Positions 24,326 to 33,031 of a stretch of DNA of 39,939 nt are shown here, piece by piece (the first letter of the stretch is position 1; the number at the start of each line of letters is the position of its first letter). The translations under genes and the position numbers were made by a program. Source of the DNA: JBGCDD01 sp045105075 (GTDB lineage Bacteria; Pseudomonadota; Alphaproteobacteria; Rhodobacterales; Rhodobacteraceae). The stretch is from NCBI GenBank assembly GCA_045105075.1, contig JBGCDD010000254.1, positions 1 to 39,939 of the forward strand, given 5' to 3'. Under the pieces are notes generated by a model. The model had not been told where the DNA came from. It ran no database searches and was given only the letters and a program-made list of their open reading frames with translations.

Positions 24326-25749
24326 AAGACACGCGCCATCCTCTGACCAAGTTCACCGAACAGATGTTGCCCTTTGCGGATGCGTCCAGCGAAGGGTTGC
24401 CGATGTGGACGCTGCTGCGTCTGTCGCTGTTCCAGATCTCGGTTGGGATGGCTGCTGTGATGTTGCTGGGCACGCTGAACCGGGTGATGATCGTGGAACT
24501 GAGCGTTCCGGCGATGATCGTGGCGGTGATGATTGCCATTCCCGTGTTGATCGCACCGTTCCGCGCGCTGTTGGGGTTCCGGTCCGATACCTATCGCAGC
24601 GCGCTGGGTTGGAAGCGGGTGCCCTATCTGTGGTTCGGCTCGCTTTGGCAGTTTGGTGGCTTGGCGATCATGCCGATGGGGTTGGTGCTGTTTAACGACA
24701 CCGCCGCGCTGGATGTGCCCTTTGCGGCCGAAGTCGGCGCTGGATTGGCGTTTTTGATGACCGGGCTGGGCATGCATATGACCCAAACTGCGGGTCTGGC
24801 TCTGGCCGCTGACCGCGCCTCGGACGAAACCCGCCCTCGGGTTGTTGCGCTGCTTTATGTGATGTTCCTGCTGGGCATGCTGGTCTCGGCGATCATCGTT
24901 GGCGCCCTGCTGCGGGACTTTAGCGAATTGCGGCTGGTTCAGGTGGTGCAAGGCACCGCTGTGGTCACCGTGTTGCTGAACCTTGTCGCGCTTTGGAAAC
25001 AGGAAAAGATGGCTCCGATGAGCCGTGAAGACCGCGCCGCCCCGCGCCCGCTGTTCCGCGATGCCTGGGCCGATTTCACCAGCGGTGGTGATGCCGGGCG
25101 TTTGCTGGTTGTCGTGTTTCTGGGCACCATGGCGTTCAACATGCAGGACGTTCTGCTGGAACCCTACGGCGGTGAGATCCTGGGCCTGTCGGTATCATCA
25201 ACCACGTTGCTCACAGCGATGTGGGCGGTTGGCGCGCTGATCGGGTTTGCCATGGCCGCGCGTTGGTTGGCCGCCTCGATTGATCCCTACCGGATGGCCG
25301 TGCGCGGCATGCTGGTCGGGCTTGGCGCTTTTTCCGCTGTTATTTTCGCCGCCCCCCTGATGTCGGTGCCTCTGTTCTTTGCAGGCGCGGCTGGCATCGG
25401 TTTCGGAGGCGGTATCTTTGCTGTGGCAACACTCACGGCCGCAATGTCGATGCCGACCGAAGGGCTGGCCGGACGTGGTCTGGCCCTGGGGGCATGGGGC
25501 GCTGCACAAGCCACGGCTGCAGGCCTGTCCATCGTTATCGGCGGCACGATCCGCGATGTCGTTGGGCAGGCCGCCCAAACTGGCATGCTGGGCGAGGGCC
25601 TTAACACGCCGTCCATCGGCTATTCTGTAGTCTATCACACTGAAATCGGGTTGCTGTTTGTGACCCTCATCGCAATCGGGCCGCTTGTGCGCTTTCGCCC
25701 GGCCCGTAAGGATGCCACGACTTTTGGTCTGGCGGACTTTCCAACATAA
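24322..25749 (+). CDS. lhaA: LhaA, LH1 assembly protein (BCD family carrier)
   Basis: LhaA (Orf477 in R. capsulatus) is a PucC-family membrane protein needed for LH1 assembly, probably handing bacteriochlorophyll to nascent PufA and PufB. The 475-residue protein has about twelve hydrophobic spans, an RSDTYRS motif after the second, and MQDVLLEPYGGEILGLS in the middle. It lies between bchM and puhA, the usual place. In R. capsulatus a puhA promoter lies inside this gene; I could not identify one here with confidence. Confidence 0.93.
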   Translation: MKDTRHPLTKFTEQMLPFADASSEGLPMWTLLRLSLFQISVGMAAVMLLGTLNRVMIVELSVPAMIVAVMIAIPVLIAPFRALLGFRSDTYRSALGWKRVPYLWFGSLWQFGGLAIMPMGLVLFNDTAALDVPFAAEVGAGLAFLMTGLGMHMTQTAGLALAADRASDETRPRVVALLYVMFLLGMLVSAIIVGALLRDFSELRLVQVVQGTAVVTVLLNLVALWKQEKMAPMSREDRAAPRPLFRDAWADFTSGGDAGRLLVVVFLGTMAFNMQDVLLEPYGGEILGLSVSSTTLLTAMWAVGALIGFAMAARWLAASIDPYRMAVRGMLVGLGAFSAVIFAAPLMSVPLFFAGAAGIGFGGGIFAVATLTAAMSMPTEGLAGRGLALGAWGAAQATAAGLSIVIGGTIRDVVGQAAQTGMLGEGLNTPSIGYSVVYHTEIGLLFVTLIAIGPLVRFRPARKDATTFGLADFPT

Positions 25750-25767
25750 CCCACGGAGGTCACCATA

Positions 25768-26541
25768 ATGGTTGGCACGGAATTTTTTGGAAACTTTGAC
25801 CTCGCAAGCGCTGCGATCTGGCTGTTTTGGCTGTTTTTCGCGCTGCTGGTCTTTTACCTGCAAACCGAAAACATGCGCGAAGGCTATCAGTTGGAAGATG
25901 ATGATGGCAACGTGGCCACCAACCAGGGCCCGTTTCCTTTGCCCGGTGACAAGACATTCGATCTGCCCCACGGCCGTGGTTCGCTGACCGTGCCTTCTGG
26001 CGCGCGTGGTGACCGCGATGATCTGGCGCTGGAGCGTTCGGCCCGTGCCGCAGGGTCACCGTTTATTCCCACAGGCGATCCGATGGTTGACGGTGTTGGC
26101 CCGGCATCCTGGGCGCCGCGTCGCGATGTCGCGGAGCTGGATGCCCATGGTCATGCCAAGATCAAACCGATGTCAAAGCTGCCCGATTTCCATGTCAGCG
26201 CCGGGCGTGACCCGCGTGGCAAGGCCGTTATGGGCGGTGACGGCGAAATCGTTGGCCGCGTGGTCGACATGTGGATCGACATCCCCGAGCATATGGTGCG
26301 TTATCTGGTGATCGACCTGAACCCCGAAGGATCCGGCAAGCTGCGTCTGGCGCCGATCAATATGGTGCGGATCAAGGCCAACCGCGTGGTTGTGCGCTCG
26401 CTCTATGCGCATAATTTCGACGGCATCCCGACGATCAAATCCGATGACCAGATCACCTTGTTAGAAGAAGAAAAAATCATGGCCTGGTTTGCCGGTGGCA
26501 CGCTTTATGCCGATCCTGCCCGCGCCGAACCCCTGCTTTGA
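25768..26541 (+). CDS. puhA: Reaction centre H subunit PuhA
   Basis: PuhA caps the cytoplasmic side of the reaction centre and provides the proton path to the secondary quinone. The 257-residue product has one N-terminal span (AAIWLFWLFFALLVFYLQTENMREGYQLE split as IWLFWLFFALLVFYL and QTENMREGYQLE) and a soluble PRC-barrel domain (VGRVVDMWIDIPEHMVRYLVIDL). The SD GGAGG lies 10 bases before the ATG. The N-terminal MVGTEFFGNFDLA is typical. Confidence 0.97.
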   Translation: MVGTEFFGNFDLASAAIWLFWLFFALLVFYLQTENMREGYQLEDDDGNVATNQGPFPLPGDKTFDLPHGRGSLTVPSGARGDRDDLALERSARAAGSPFIPTGDPMVDGVGPASWAPRRDVAELDAHGHAKIKPMSKLPDFHVSAGRDPRGKAVMGGDGEIVGRVVDMWIDIPEHMVRYLVIDLNPEGSGKLRLAPINMVRIKANRVVVRSLYAHNFDGIPTIKSDDQITLLEEEKIMAWFAGGTLYADPARAEPLL

Positions 26542-26566
26542 TCTGCTAAGCGAAAGAGCCTGCCCC

Positions 26567-27196
26567 ATGTCCCATGATGACTTCAAATTCGAACCTGTCC
26601 GCGGCTTGCCCGAGGCGCTCCCCGAGGGCGAGGTCATTTTGTGGCAGGGCAGCCCGTCGCCCTGGCGGCTGGCCTGCGAAGCGCTGAACCTGCGCTGGAT
26701 CATGGGCTACTTTGCCCTGCTGGCGATCTGGCGTGTGGGTGTGTCTTCGGCGGATTGGCCGCTGGGCGTTGCGATTGGCCATGCGATGCCATTGGTTGTT
26801 GTTGGCGCGCTGGCCTGCCTGCTGATCTACGCGTTGGCCTATATTCAGGCGAAATCGGCGGTCTATACCCTGACCAACAAACGCGTCGCCATGCGTATTG
26901 GTGCGGCGCTGACGCTGACGCTGAACCTGCCCTATGTGTGCATTGCCGACGCCAATCTGGATCTGAAAAAAGGGGGCACCGGTACCATCGCCTTTGATCT
27001 GATGGGACGGACACGGTTCAACTTTATTTCCACCTGGCCCCATGCGCGCCCGTGGCATTTCTCCAAAACGCAGCCGGCGTTGCGCTGTATTCCGGATGCC
27101 GCGCGCGTTGCTGAAATCTTTGCCGAGGCCGCTGATGCGCGGGTCTCTCAGCCCCAGATCGAACGGTTGCCCACCAGCGCCGTCGCCGCGGAGTAG
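26567..27196 (+). CDS. puhB: PuhB, reaction centre assembly protein
   Basis: PuhB is a membrane protein needed for efficient reaction-centre assembly in Rhodobacter. The 209-residue product has two or three hydrophobic segments (IMGYFALLAIWRVGV, AMPLVVVGALACLLIYALAY) and then a bacterial PH-like domain (SAVYTLTNKRVAMRIGAAL). The ATG at 26567 (MSHDDFKFEPVRGLPEALPEGE) is preferred over an upstream frame that overlaps puhA. puhC follows after 5 bases. Confidence 0.93.
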   Translation: MSHDDFKFEPVRGLPEALPEGEVILWQGSPSPWRLACEALNLRWIMGYFALLAIWRVGVSSADWPLGVAIGHAMPLVVVGALACLLIYALAYIQAKSAVYTLTNKRVAMRIGAALTLTLNLPYVCIADANLDLKKGGTGTIAFDLMGRTRFNFISTWPHARPWHFSKTQPALRCIPDAARVAEIFAEAADARVSQPQIERLPTSAVAAE

Positions 27197-27201
27197 ACCC
27201 G

Positions 27202-27654
27202 ATGTCAAACGCAAACACCAACAGCCACGACAAGGAAATGGTGCCGCGCATTCTGGTGCAGGCGATGTTTGCGCTGATGCTGGCCACGCTGGCTCTTGTG
27301 GCCTGGGCGCGGCTGACCGATCACCCCAAGGTGGGTGTTTTGACGATCAGCCCTGTGGCGGCTGAAACAACTGTGCATCTGACCGGCTCCCGCGAAGGGC
27401 AGGCCATGGTGCAAACTCTGTCGGGCGATGTGCTGGCCCGGTCGAGTGACGACAAGATGGGTTTTGTTGGCGTGATCTGGCGGGTTCTGGCCCGCGAGCG
27501 CGCCCTGCAAGGCCTGCCTGACACGGCTCCGGTGCGCATTGTGCGCCGCGAAAACGGCCATATCGCCGTGCTTGATACCGCCAGCAATTGGTCGGTCGAG
27601 CTGATTGGATATGGAAAAGACAACGTCGCCGCCTTCGCCAGGCTGGTCGACTGA
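27202..27654 (+). CDS. puhC: PuhC, photosynthetic complex assembly protein
   Basis: PuhC has one N-terminal membrane span (ILVQAMFALMLATLALVAWARL) and a periplasmic domain. In R. capsulatus its loss slows assembly of the reaction centre and LH1. This 150-residue product has the expected length and position and the segment GFVGVIWRVLARERALQGL. The SD is weak (GCGGAG) and the gene starts only 5 bases after puhB, so coupled translation is likely. Confidence 0.9.
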   Translation: MSNANTNSHDKEMVPRILVQAMFALMLATLALVAWARLTDHPKVGVLTISPVAAETTVHLTGSREGQAMVQTLSGDVLARSSDDKMGFVGVIWRVLARERALQGLPDTAPVRIVRRENGHIAVLDTASNWSVELIGYGKDNVAAFARLVD

Positions 27655-27678
27655 AACCCATAAGAGGAGGGAACCACT

Positions 27679-27975
27679 ATGGGACTACTGACACGCGAAA
27701 AAGAGACGGCGCCCTGCACCGTTGAAATCAGCCACCGTTTTGAAGAACTGTCGGCGCATGTGAAGTTCAACAATGGCGCCACCATCAACCCCGGTGATTC
27801 TGTGCTGGTGCACGGCCCCGAGATCATGGCGCCTTTTGGCGAAGTGATCCGCGAAGACCGCACCGCCACCATCATTCGCGCCAGCAAGCTGGAACAGCTC
27901 TGGACCCGCGCAACCGGTGATTTTGAGTTCATGGAACTGTGCGAGTTCTCGTTCTCGGAAGAGGTGATGTCATGA
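27679..27975 (+). CDS. bciE: Probable BciE, auxiliary subunit of the oxygen-dependent cyclase
   Basis: This 98-residue soluble protein (MGLLTREKETAPCTVEISHRFEELS...) lies between puhC and acsF. A small gene at this place in alphaproteobacteria, BciE in R. sphaeroides, is known to be required for AcsF activity in that group. The start has a very strong SD (AAGAGGAGGG) and the stop overlaps the acsF ATG (ATGA at 27972-27975), fitting a subunit made with AcsF. The middle reads NNGATINPGDSVLVHGPEIMAPFGEV, suggestive of a small beta-barrel. The name rests on position and size, not on an alignment. Confidence 0.75.
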   Translation: MGLLTREKETAPCTVEISHRFEELSAHVKFNNGATINPGDSVLVHGPEIMAPFGEVIREDRTATIIRASKLEQLWTRATGDFEFMELCEFSFSEEVMS

Positions 27976-29105
27976 ACATTCAAAACATGGATCACTCGGC
28001 CGACGCCAGCACCGCAGACGAAGCGATTGCCCGTCAGGACGCGATGACCGAAGCGATGACCAGCGAAAAGGCCACCGAAATCGCCATGCAGGACACCCTG
28101 CTGACGCCGCGCTTTTACACCACCGATTTCGATGAAATGGACGCCATCGATGTCACGCCAGTGCGCGGCGAGTGGGACAAGCTGATCGCGCAGATGAGAG
28201 CAGACCCCAACAAGGGCCATTTCAAGAAAAACGAAGACTGGGACACCGTAGATTGGGACGGGATGGAGCCCAAGCTGCGCGCCGAGTTCATCGACTTTCT
28301 GATCAGTTCTTGCACCGCGGAATTTTCCGGCTGCGTGCTTTATAAGGAAATGAAACGCCGGGGTTCGAACGAAGATATCACCACGTTGTTTCAGCTGATG
28401 GCCCGTGACGAAGCGCGCCATGCCGGGTTCATCAACGACGCCCTGCGCGAGGCCGGGATTGCCGTGAACCTGGGCTTTCTGACCCAGCAGAAGAAGTACA
28501 CCTATTTCCGGCCAAAGTTCATCTATTACGCAACCTATCTGTCCGAAAAGATCGGCTATGCGCGCTATATCACCATTTTCCGCCATCTCGAGGAAAACCC
28601 AGACAAGCGGTTTCACCCGATTTTCAAGTGGTTCCGTGAGTGGTGCAATGATGAGTTCAGCCATGGCGAGGCGTTCGCCTTGCTGATGAAAACCGACCCT
28701 AAACTGACCGAAAGCTTTGCCAACAAGCTGTGGATCAAGTTTTTCCTGACGGCTGTCTATGGCACCATGTGGGTACGCGATCATCAGCGGCCCCTGTTTC
28801 ATGACGCGCTTGGCGTGGATGTGACGTGGTATGGCCAGGAAGTGTTCCGCAAGACGTCCGAGATTACCAAGCAGGTGTTCCCGTTCACGCTTGATATCGA
28901 TCACCCGCGCTGGCGGCCCAATCTGGATCGGCTCGAACGCGCGTCCGTGCAGGTGGCCAAAGGCAAAGCCAAGGGTGGCATCGGCGGCACGCTGACGCGT
29001 TTGGCTGGTATGGCCAAGGCGAGCTATGCCTTTGCCGCGCTGTTCACCATCCCGGCTGTGCACCATACCGTGCCCGCCACCACCCGGATGGAGCCTGCCT
29101 ACTGA
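27972..29105 (+). CDS. acsF: AcsF, oxygen-dependent Mg-protoporphyrin IX monomethyl ester cyclase
   Basis: AcsF is the diiron enzyme that forms ring E using oxygen. The 377-residue product has the two carboxylate-His iron motifs: E117 in SSCTAEFSG with DEARH at 146-150, and NDEFSHGEAF at 226-235. The ATG at 27972 is chosen for the overlap with the preceding gene and the family-like N-terminus. Its presence shows aerobic pigment synthesis is possible; the oxygen-independent enzyme BchE is not in this window. Confidence 0.96.
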   Translation: MNIQNMDHSADASTADEAIARQDAMTEAMTSEKATEIAMQDTLLTPRFYTTDFDEMDAIDVTPVRGEWDKLIAQMRADPNKGHFKKNEDWDTVDWDGMEPKLRAEFIDFLISSCTAEFSGCVLYKEMKRRGSNEDITTLFQLMARDEARHAGFINDALREAGIAVNLGFLTQQKKYTYFRPKFIYYATYLSEKIGYARYITIFRHLEENPDKRFHPIFKWFREWCNDEFSHGEAFALLMKTDPKLTESFANKLWIKFFLTAVYGTMWVRDHQRPLFHDALGVDVTWYGQEVFRKTSEITKQVFPFTLDIDHPRWRPNLDRLERASVQVAKGKAKGGIGGTLTRLAGMAKASYAFAALFTIPAVHHTVPATTRMEPAY

Positions 29106-29917
29106 TGACCGGCATGCTTTGGATCACAGCGTTGTTCGCGCTCTTTGTCTGGTGGTTTTCCACCGGAGTGATCCTGCTTGTGGTGCGCCGGGCTGACCGG
29201 ATCGGCGGCCATGCCCATCGCCTCGCGGTGGTGGGTGGTTTGCCGGTTCTGGCCGCTGGCATCACTGGATTGGCGCATTCCGTCACCGACACCAGCGTGA
29301 CGGGCGCCTACATCGGGTTCCTGTCAGCGCTGGCGATCTGGGGCTGGGCCGAGCTTTCGTTCCTGACCGGGTTTATCGCCGGTCCGAACAAGACACCCTG
29401 CGCGCCCGATGCCCGTGGCATTGACCGGCTGCGCTCGGCCTGGAACACCATTGTGCATCATGAATTGTTGCTTCTGATGGGGCTGTTGCTGCTGGTTGTT
29501 GCCTCAACCGGCGCGTCCAACCAGATCGCAATGTGGACCTATCTGGTGCTGTTTGGCGCGCGTATTCTGGCCAAACTGAACCTGTTTTTTGGGGTGCCGC
29601 GGATCAACACCGAATTCGTACCCCGTCCGCTGGATCATATGACCAGCTACTTCCGCAAAGGCCCTGTAACGCTCGCCTTTCCTTTGGCGATCACATTACT
29701 GTCCTTTGCACTGGCCTGCCTGATGCACCAGCTGTGGACCGAAACCGACCCCGCACGGTTGGTCGGGTTTGCTCTGCTGGGCTCGTTGACGGCTTTGGCC
29801 CTGCTGGAACACTGGCTGATGGTGCTGCCACTGCCAGATGCAAAACTATGGCGCTGGATGCTGCCTGCTCCCGCCACTCCGAAACCGCGCTATGCGCCAA
29901 CTCACAATAAAAACTAA
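29105..29917 (+). CDS. puhE: PuhE, photosynthetic complex putative assembly protein
   Basis: PuhE (Orf274 in R. capsulatus) is an integral membrane protein that affects pigment levels and complex formation. This 270-residue product has six or seven hydrophobic segments, the stretch SFLTGFIAGPNKTPCAP and INTEFVPRPLDHMTSYFRKGP, both typical. It starts inside the acsF stop (TGATG) and ends 15 bases before hemA. Confidence 0.92.
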   Translation: MTGMLWITALFALFVWWFSTGVILLVVRRADRIGGHAHRLAVVGGLPVLAAGITGLAHSVTDTSVTGAYIGFLSALAIWGWAELSFLTGFIAGPNKTPCAPDARGIDRLRSAWNTIVHHELLLLMGLLLLVVASTGASNQIAMWTYLVLFGARILAKLNLFFGVPRINTEFVPRPLDHMTSYFRKGPVTLAFPLAITLLSFALACLMHQLWTETDPARLVGFALLGSLTALALLEHWLMVLPLPDAKLWRWMLPAPATPKPRYAPTHNKN

Positions 29918-29932
29918 CGAAAGATGACAGCT

Positions 29933-31147
29933 ATGGATTTCGATGCCCTTTTCCAGGACCAGTTGAACACTCTGAAAGACGAGGGCAACTACCGCTATTT
30001 TGCTGAACTCGAACGCAAATGTGGCAAGTTTCCACGCGCCGCGAACCATCACGAAGGCGATGTGCGCGATGTGACGGTCTGGTGTTCAAACGACTATCTT
30101 GGCATGGGCCAGCACCCCAAAGTGATCGCGGCCATGTGCGAAGCGGTTGAGCGCACCGGCACCGGCGCTGGCGGCACGCGCAATATTTCCGGCACCAATC
30201 ACGACCACCTGCTGCTTGAGGCGGAATTGGCTGATCTGCATGGCAAGGAAGCCGCTTTGCTGTTCACGTCTGGCTATGTGTCCAACTGGGCTGCGCTTTC
30301 CACGTTGGGCAGCCGGCTGGAAAACTGTGTGATCCTGTCGGATGCCGGCAACCATGCCAGCATGATCGAAGGCATCCGCCATTCGCGCGCGCAAAAAGTG
30401 ATCTGGAAGCACAACGACGTAGCCGACCTCGAGGCCAAGCTGGCCGCGCTGCCCGCTGATGTGCCCAAGATCGTCGCGTTTGAATCGGTTTATTCGATGG
30501 AAGGTGACATTTCGCCAATCCGCGAAATTGTTGAAGTTGCTGAGAAATACGGCGCGATGACCTATCTCGACGAAGTGCATGCGGTTGGGCTCTATGGCCC
30601 GCGCGGCGGCGGCGTTTCCGAACAGGAAGGTCTGGCCGATCGCATCACCCTGATCGAAGGAACGCTGGGCAAAGCCTATGGCGTGGTCGGCGGATACATC
30701 ACCGGATCTGCGGCCTTGTGTGACTTCATCCGTTCCTTTGCCAGCGGGTTTATTTTCACAACGGCTTTGCCCCCAGCCGTTGCCGCCGCTGCGCGTACGT
30801 CGATTGCGCATCTCAAGGTCAGCCAGCTCGAGCGCGCCAAACAGCGCCGTCAGGTGGCCAAACTGCGCGCGCGGCTTGACGAACAGGGCATCCCGCATCT
30901 GATGAACGACAGCCATATCATTCCGGTGATGATCAAAGATCCTGTAAAATGCCGCATGCTTTCAGACTATTTGATGGATCAATGGGGCATCTACGTGCAG
31001 CCAATCAACTACCCGACCGTTCCAAAAGGCACCGAGCGGCTGCGTCTGACGCCATCGCCGCTGCACACGGACGCGGATATCGATTATCTGATGGAGGCGT
31101 TGACGTCGCTTTGGAAACAATGTGCAATATCACGTGCAGTTGCATAA
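29933..31147 (+). CDS. hemA: 5-aminolevulinate synthase
   Basis: HemA condenses glycine and succinyl-CoA with pyridoxal phosphate to 5-aminolevulinate, the first precursor of haem and bacteriochlorophyll. The 404-residue product has the alpha-oxoamine synthase features: WCSNDYLGMGQHP, GGTRNISGTNHDH, the PLP-contacting DEVHAVGLYGPRGGG, and the Schiff-base lysine in GTLGKAYGVVGGYITGS. The start MDFDALFQDQLNTLKDEG (ATG 29933) fits relatives; an ATG at 29924 would add three residues. Its presence at the end of the puh run links precursor supply to the PGC. Confidence 0.95.
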   Translation: MDFDALFQDQLNTLKDEGNYRYFAELERKCGKFPRAANHHEGDVRDVTVWCSNDYLGMGQHPKVIAAMCEAVERTGTGAGGTRNISGTNHDHLLLEAELADLHGKEAALLFTSGYVSNWAALSTLGSRLENCVILSDAGNHASMIEGIRHSRAQKVIWKHNDVADLEAKLAALPADVPKIVAFESVYSMEGDISPIREIVEVAEKYGAMTYLDEVHAVGLYGPRGGGVSEQEGLADRITLIEGTLGKAYGVVGGYITGSAALCDFIRSFASGFIFTTALPPAVAAAARTSIAHLKVSQLERAKQRRQVAKLRARLDEQGIPHLMNDSHIIPVMIKDPVKCRMLSDYLMDQWGIYVQPINYPTVPKGTERLRLTPSPLHTDADIDYLMEALTSLWKQCAISRAVA

Positions 31148-31229
31148 AATTGCCACGGAATTTATGTAGACTGATCTAGGAAACGATCTAGTTCGTATAC
31201 CAAAGCGTACAGACCTAAGGGAGATAACC
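31148..31229 (+). other. hemA-cycA spacer
   Basis: This 82-base spacer holds a direct repeat GATCTAG (31173-31179 and 31185-31191, a 12-base period) and a weak promoter-like pair TTGCAT (31140-31145) and TATGTA (31163-31168), 17 bases apart. The SD AAGGGAG at 31217-31223 serves cycA. Whether cycA has its own promoter cannot be decided here. Confidence 0.35.
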
Positions 31230-31676
31230 TTGAAACACTTACTGATTGCCGCCGCCACCGTGGCTTTGACAGGCCCTGCATTTGCCGATGGCCACGCCTC
31301 TGGCGATGCCGAGGCGGGCGCAGCTGCATTCAATCGCCAATGCGTGGCATGCCACGTGGTTGCAGACGCAGATGGCGAAATTCTGGCAGGTCGCAAAGCC
31401 CGCACAGGTCCAAACCTCTATGCGATTGCTGGGCGCCCTATCGGATCCGTCGATGGCTTTCGCTATGGTAAATCCATTGTGAAACTGGGCAAAGATGGCA
31501 TTGTCTGGGACGAAGAAAAGTTCGTCGGCTACGTTCAGGACCCAACCGGGTGGCTGAAAGAAACGCTGGATGACAAAAAGGCGCGCGGCAAGATGGCCTT
31601 TAAGGTCAGAAAAGAAGCTGATGCGGCTGACATCTACGCTTATCTGGTGTCGCTGGCGCCTGCTGAGACCAACTGA
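31230..31676 (+). CDS. cycA: Cytochrome c2-type electron carrier
   Basis: This periplasmic cytochrome probably carries electrons from the bc1 complex to the reaction centre or an oxidase; no PufC is encoded nearby. The 148-residue precursor has a signal peptide cut after AFA (residues 1-19), one haem motif CVACH, and a Met ligand in RGKMAFKV. The start is TTG at 31230: it has AAGGGAG 6 bases upstream and is needed for the signal peptide; no suitable ATG exists. The symbol follows the usual hemA-cycA order in related clusters. Confidence 0.88.
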   Translation: MKHLLIAAATVALTGPAFADGHASGDAEAGAAAFNRQCVACHVVADADGEILAGRKARTGPNLYAIAGRPIGSVDGFRYGKSIVKLGKDGIVWDEEKFVGYVQDPTGWLKETLDDKKARGKMAFKVRKEADAADIYAYLVSLAPAETN

Positions 31677-31698
31677 TCTCCTGTAAGGGATTGATTTA

Positions 31699-31731
31699 AA
31701 AGGGCGATCTGAAACGCGCAGGTCGCCCTTT
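31699..31731. terminator. Strong terminator at the end of the photosynthesis cluster
   Basis: AAAGGGCGATCTG (31699-31711) pairs with CGGGTCGCCCTTT-like sequence at 31719-31731 (CAGGTCGCCCTTT), 13 bp with one T-G pair and a 7-base loop, then TCTTGTTT. It lies between cycA and the converging thiolase gene and may act in both directions. Confidence 0.87.
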
Positions 31732-31737
31732 CTTGTT

Positions 31738-32913
31738 TCAAAGACGTTCGATAGCCAACGCGATGCCCTGACCGCCACCAATGCACATGGTGATCAATGC
31801 TTTGCTGCCGCCGGTGCGTTCCAGCTCATACAGCGCCTTTAGCGTGATGATTGCACCAGTCGCACCCACCGGATGGCCCAAGGCGATCGCGCCGCCGTTC
31901 GGATTAACGCGCGCGGCATCCAAACCAAGCTCTTTGTTGACGGCCAGAGCCTGCGCAGCGAAGGCCTCGTTGCTTTCAATCACGTCGAAATCTGACGCAG
32001 ATAGCCCTGTTTTTGCTAGCAAATTCTGGACGGCGGGGATCGGGCCGATGCCCATCACTTCGGGGCGCACACCTGCATGGGCATAGCCCAGCACGCGGGC
32101 TTTGGGCTTTAACCCGGCGCGCTCTGCCGCATCAGCTGTGGCCAGAACAATCGCTGCGGCGCCGTCATTGATTCCGCTGGCATTTCCCGCTGTAACGGTG
32201 CCGTCCTTTTGGAACACCGCGCGCAGTCCGGCCAGCGCTTCGGCTGTGGTGGCTTTGGGGTGTTCGTCCTTGATAAAAGGCACTTTTTCGCGTCGGACCA
32301 TCACGTCGACCGGAGTGATCTGGCTGTCAAAATGGCCCGCTTCCATCGCGGCGGCGGCGCGTTGCTGGCTGGTTAGGGCAAAGGCGTCCTGATCCTCGCG
32401 GCTGATCTGATGCTCGGCAGCGACATTTTCGGCCGTTACGCCCATGTGTCCCGTTCCAAACGGGCAATTCAGTGCGCCCAGCATCATATCGAGCGTTTTG
32501 ACATCGCCCATTTTGGCGCCCCAGCGTTGCTGTGGAACAATGAAGGGGCTGCGCGACATCGCTTCGGCGCCGCCGGCCAGGGCAAAGTCCGCGTCGCCCA
32601 GCATCAGGGATTGTACTGCTGAAACAATGGCTTGCGCGCCGGATCCGCACAGACGGTTGACGTTCATGGCGGGGGTGCTTTCTGGTACGCCGGCCTGCAT
32701 CGCAGCTACACGCGACAGATACATGTCGCGGGGTTCGGTGTTGATCACGTGACCAAAAACCACATGGCCGATTTGCGCGCCTTGCACGCCCGACCGCTCG
32801 AGCGCGGCTTCGGTGGCGACTGTGGCGAGATCGATTGGCGCTGTGCTGGCCAATGCGCCTCCGAATGTGCCGATGGCGGTGCGGGCGCCGTCCAAAATCA
32901 CGATATCTGTCAT
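31738..32913 (-). CDS. bktB: Beta-ketothiolase / acetyl-CoA C-acyltransferase (BktB-like)
   Basis: Thiolases condense or cleave acyl-CoA units in fatty acid, branched-chain or polyhydroxyalkanoate metabolism. The 391-residue product has the nucleophile C89 in NRLCGSG, the His of GHPVGATGA and the acid-base C377 in CIGGGQG. The N-terminus (RTAIGTFGG) and INTEPRDMYLSRVAAM resemble BktB of Cupriavidus. The ATG at 32913 is chosen for the SD AGGGAGAG; an upstream extension runs through the operator region. The XRE-cupin gene is divergent and may regulate it. Confidence 0.92.
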   Translation of the reverse strand: MTDIVILDGARTAIGTFGGALASTAPIDLATVATEAALERSGVQGAQIGHVVFGHVINTEPRDMYLSRVAAMQAGVPESTPAMNVNRLCGSGAQAIVSAVQSLMLGDADFALAGGAEAMSRSPFIVPQQRWGAKMGDVKTLDMMLGALNCPFGTGHMGVTAENVAAEHQISREDQDAFALTSQQRAAAAMEAGHFDSQITPVDVMVRREKVPFIKDEHPKATTAEALAGLRAVFQKDGTVTAGNASGINDGAAAIVLATADAAERAGLKPKARVLGYAHAGVRPEVMGIGPIPAVQNLLAKTGLSASDFDVIESNEAFAAQALAVNKELGLDAARVNPNGGAIALGHPVGATGAIITLKALYELERTGGSKALITMCIGGGQGIALAIERL

Positions 32914-32945
32914 CAACTCTCTCCCTTGGGTTCGGTTTTGCAATT

Positions 32946-32974
32946 TTGTACAATTCAGAATGCCAATTGTACAA
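32946..32974. promoter_or_regulatory. Two TTGTACAA palindromes, candidate operators
   Basis: TTGTACAA occurs at 32946-32953 and again at 32967-32974, 21 bp apart (two helical turns), in the spacer between the thiolase gene and the divergent XRE-cupin regulator. The second is extended to ATTGTACAAT. A further palindrome TGACGTCA lies at 32996-33003. The layout suits cooperative binding of two dimers of the regulator to control both genes. Confidence 0.6.
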
Positions 32975-33031
32975 TCTGACAAGGCGCGCCGGACTTGACG
33001 TCATGTGACTTTTCAGATCAGCATATCCAAT

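Noticed and set aside
27321..29066. A 581-codon open frame antisense to puhC, bciE and acsF
   Set aside because: It mirrors highly supported genes, has no family motif, and arises from the GC-rich third positions of the sense genes.
31173..31191. GATCTAG direct repeat before cycA as a regulator site
   Set aside because: Only two short copies with no known matching regulator; too weak to call.
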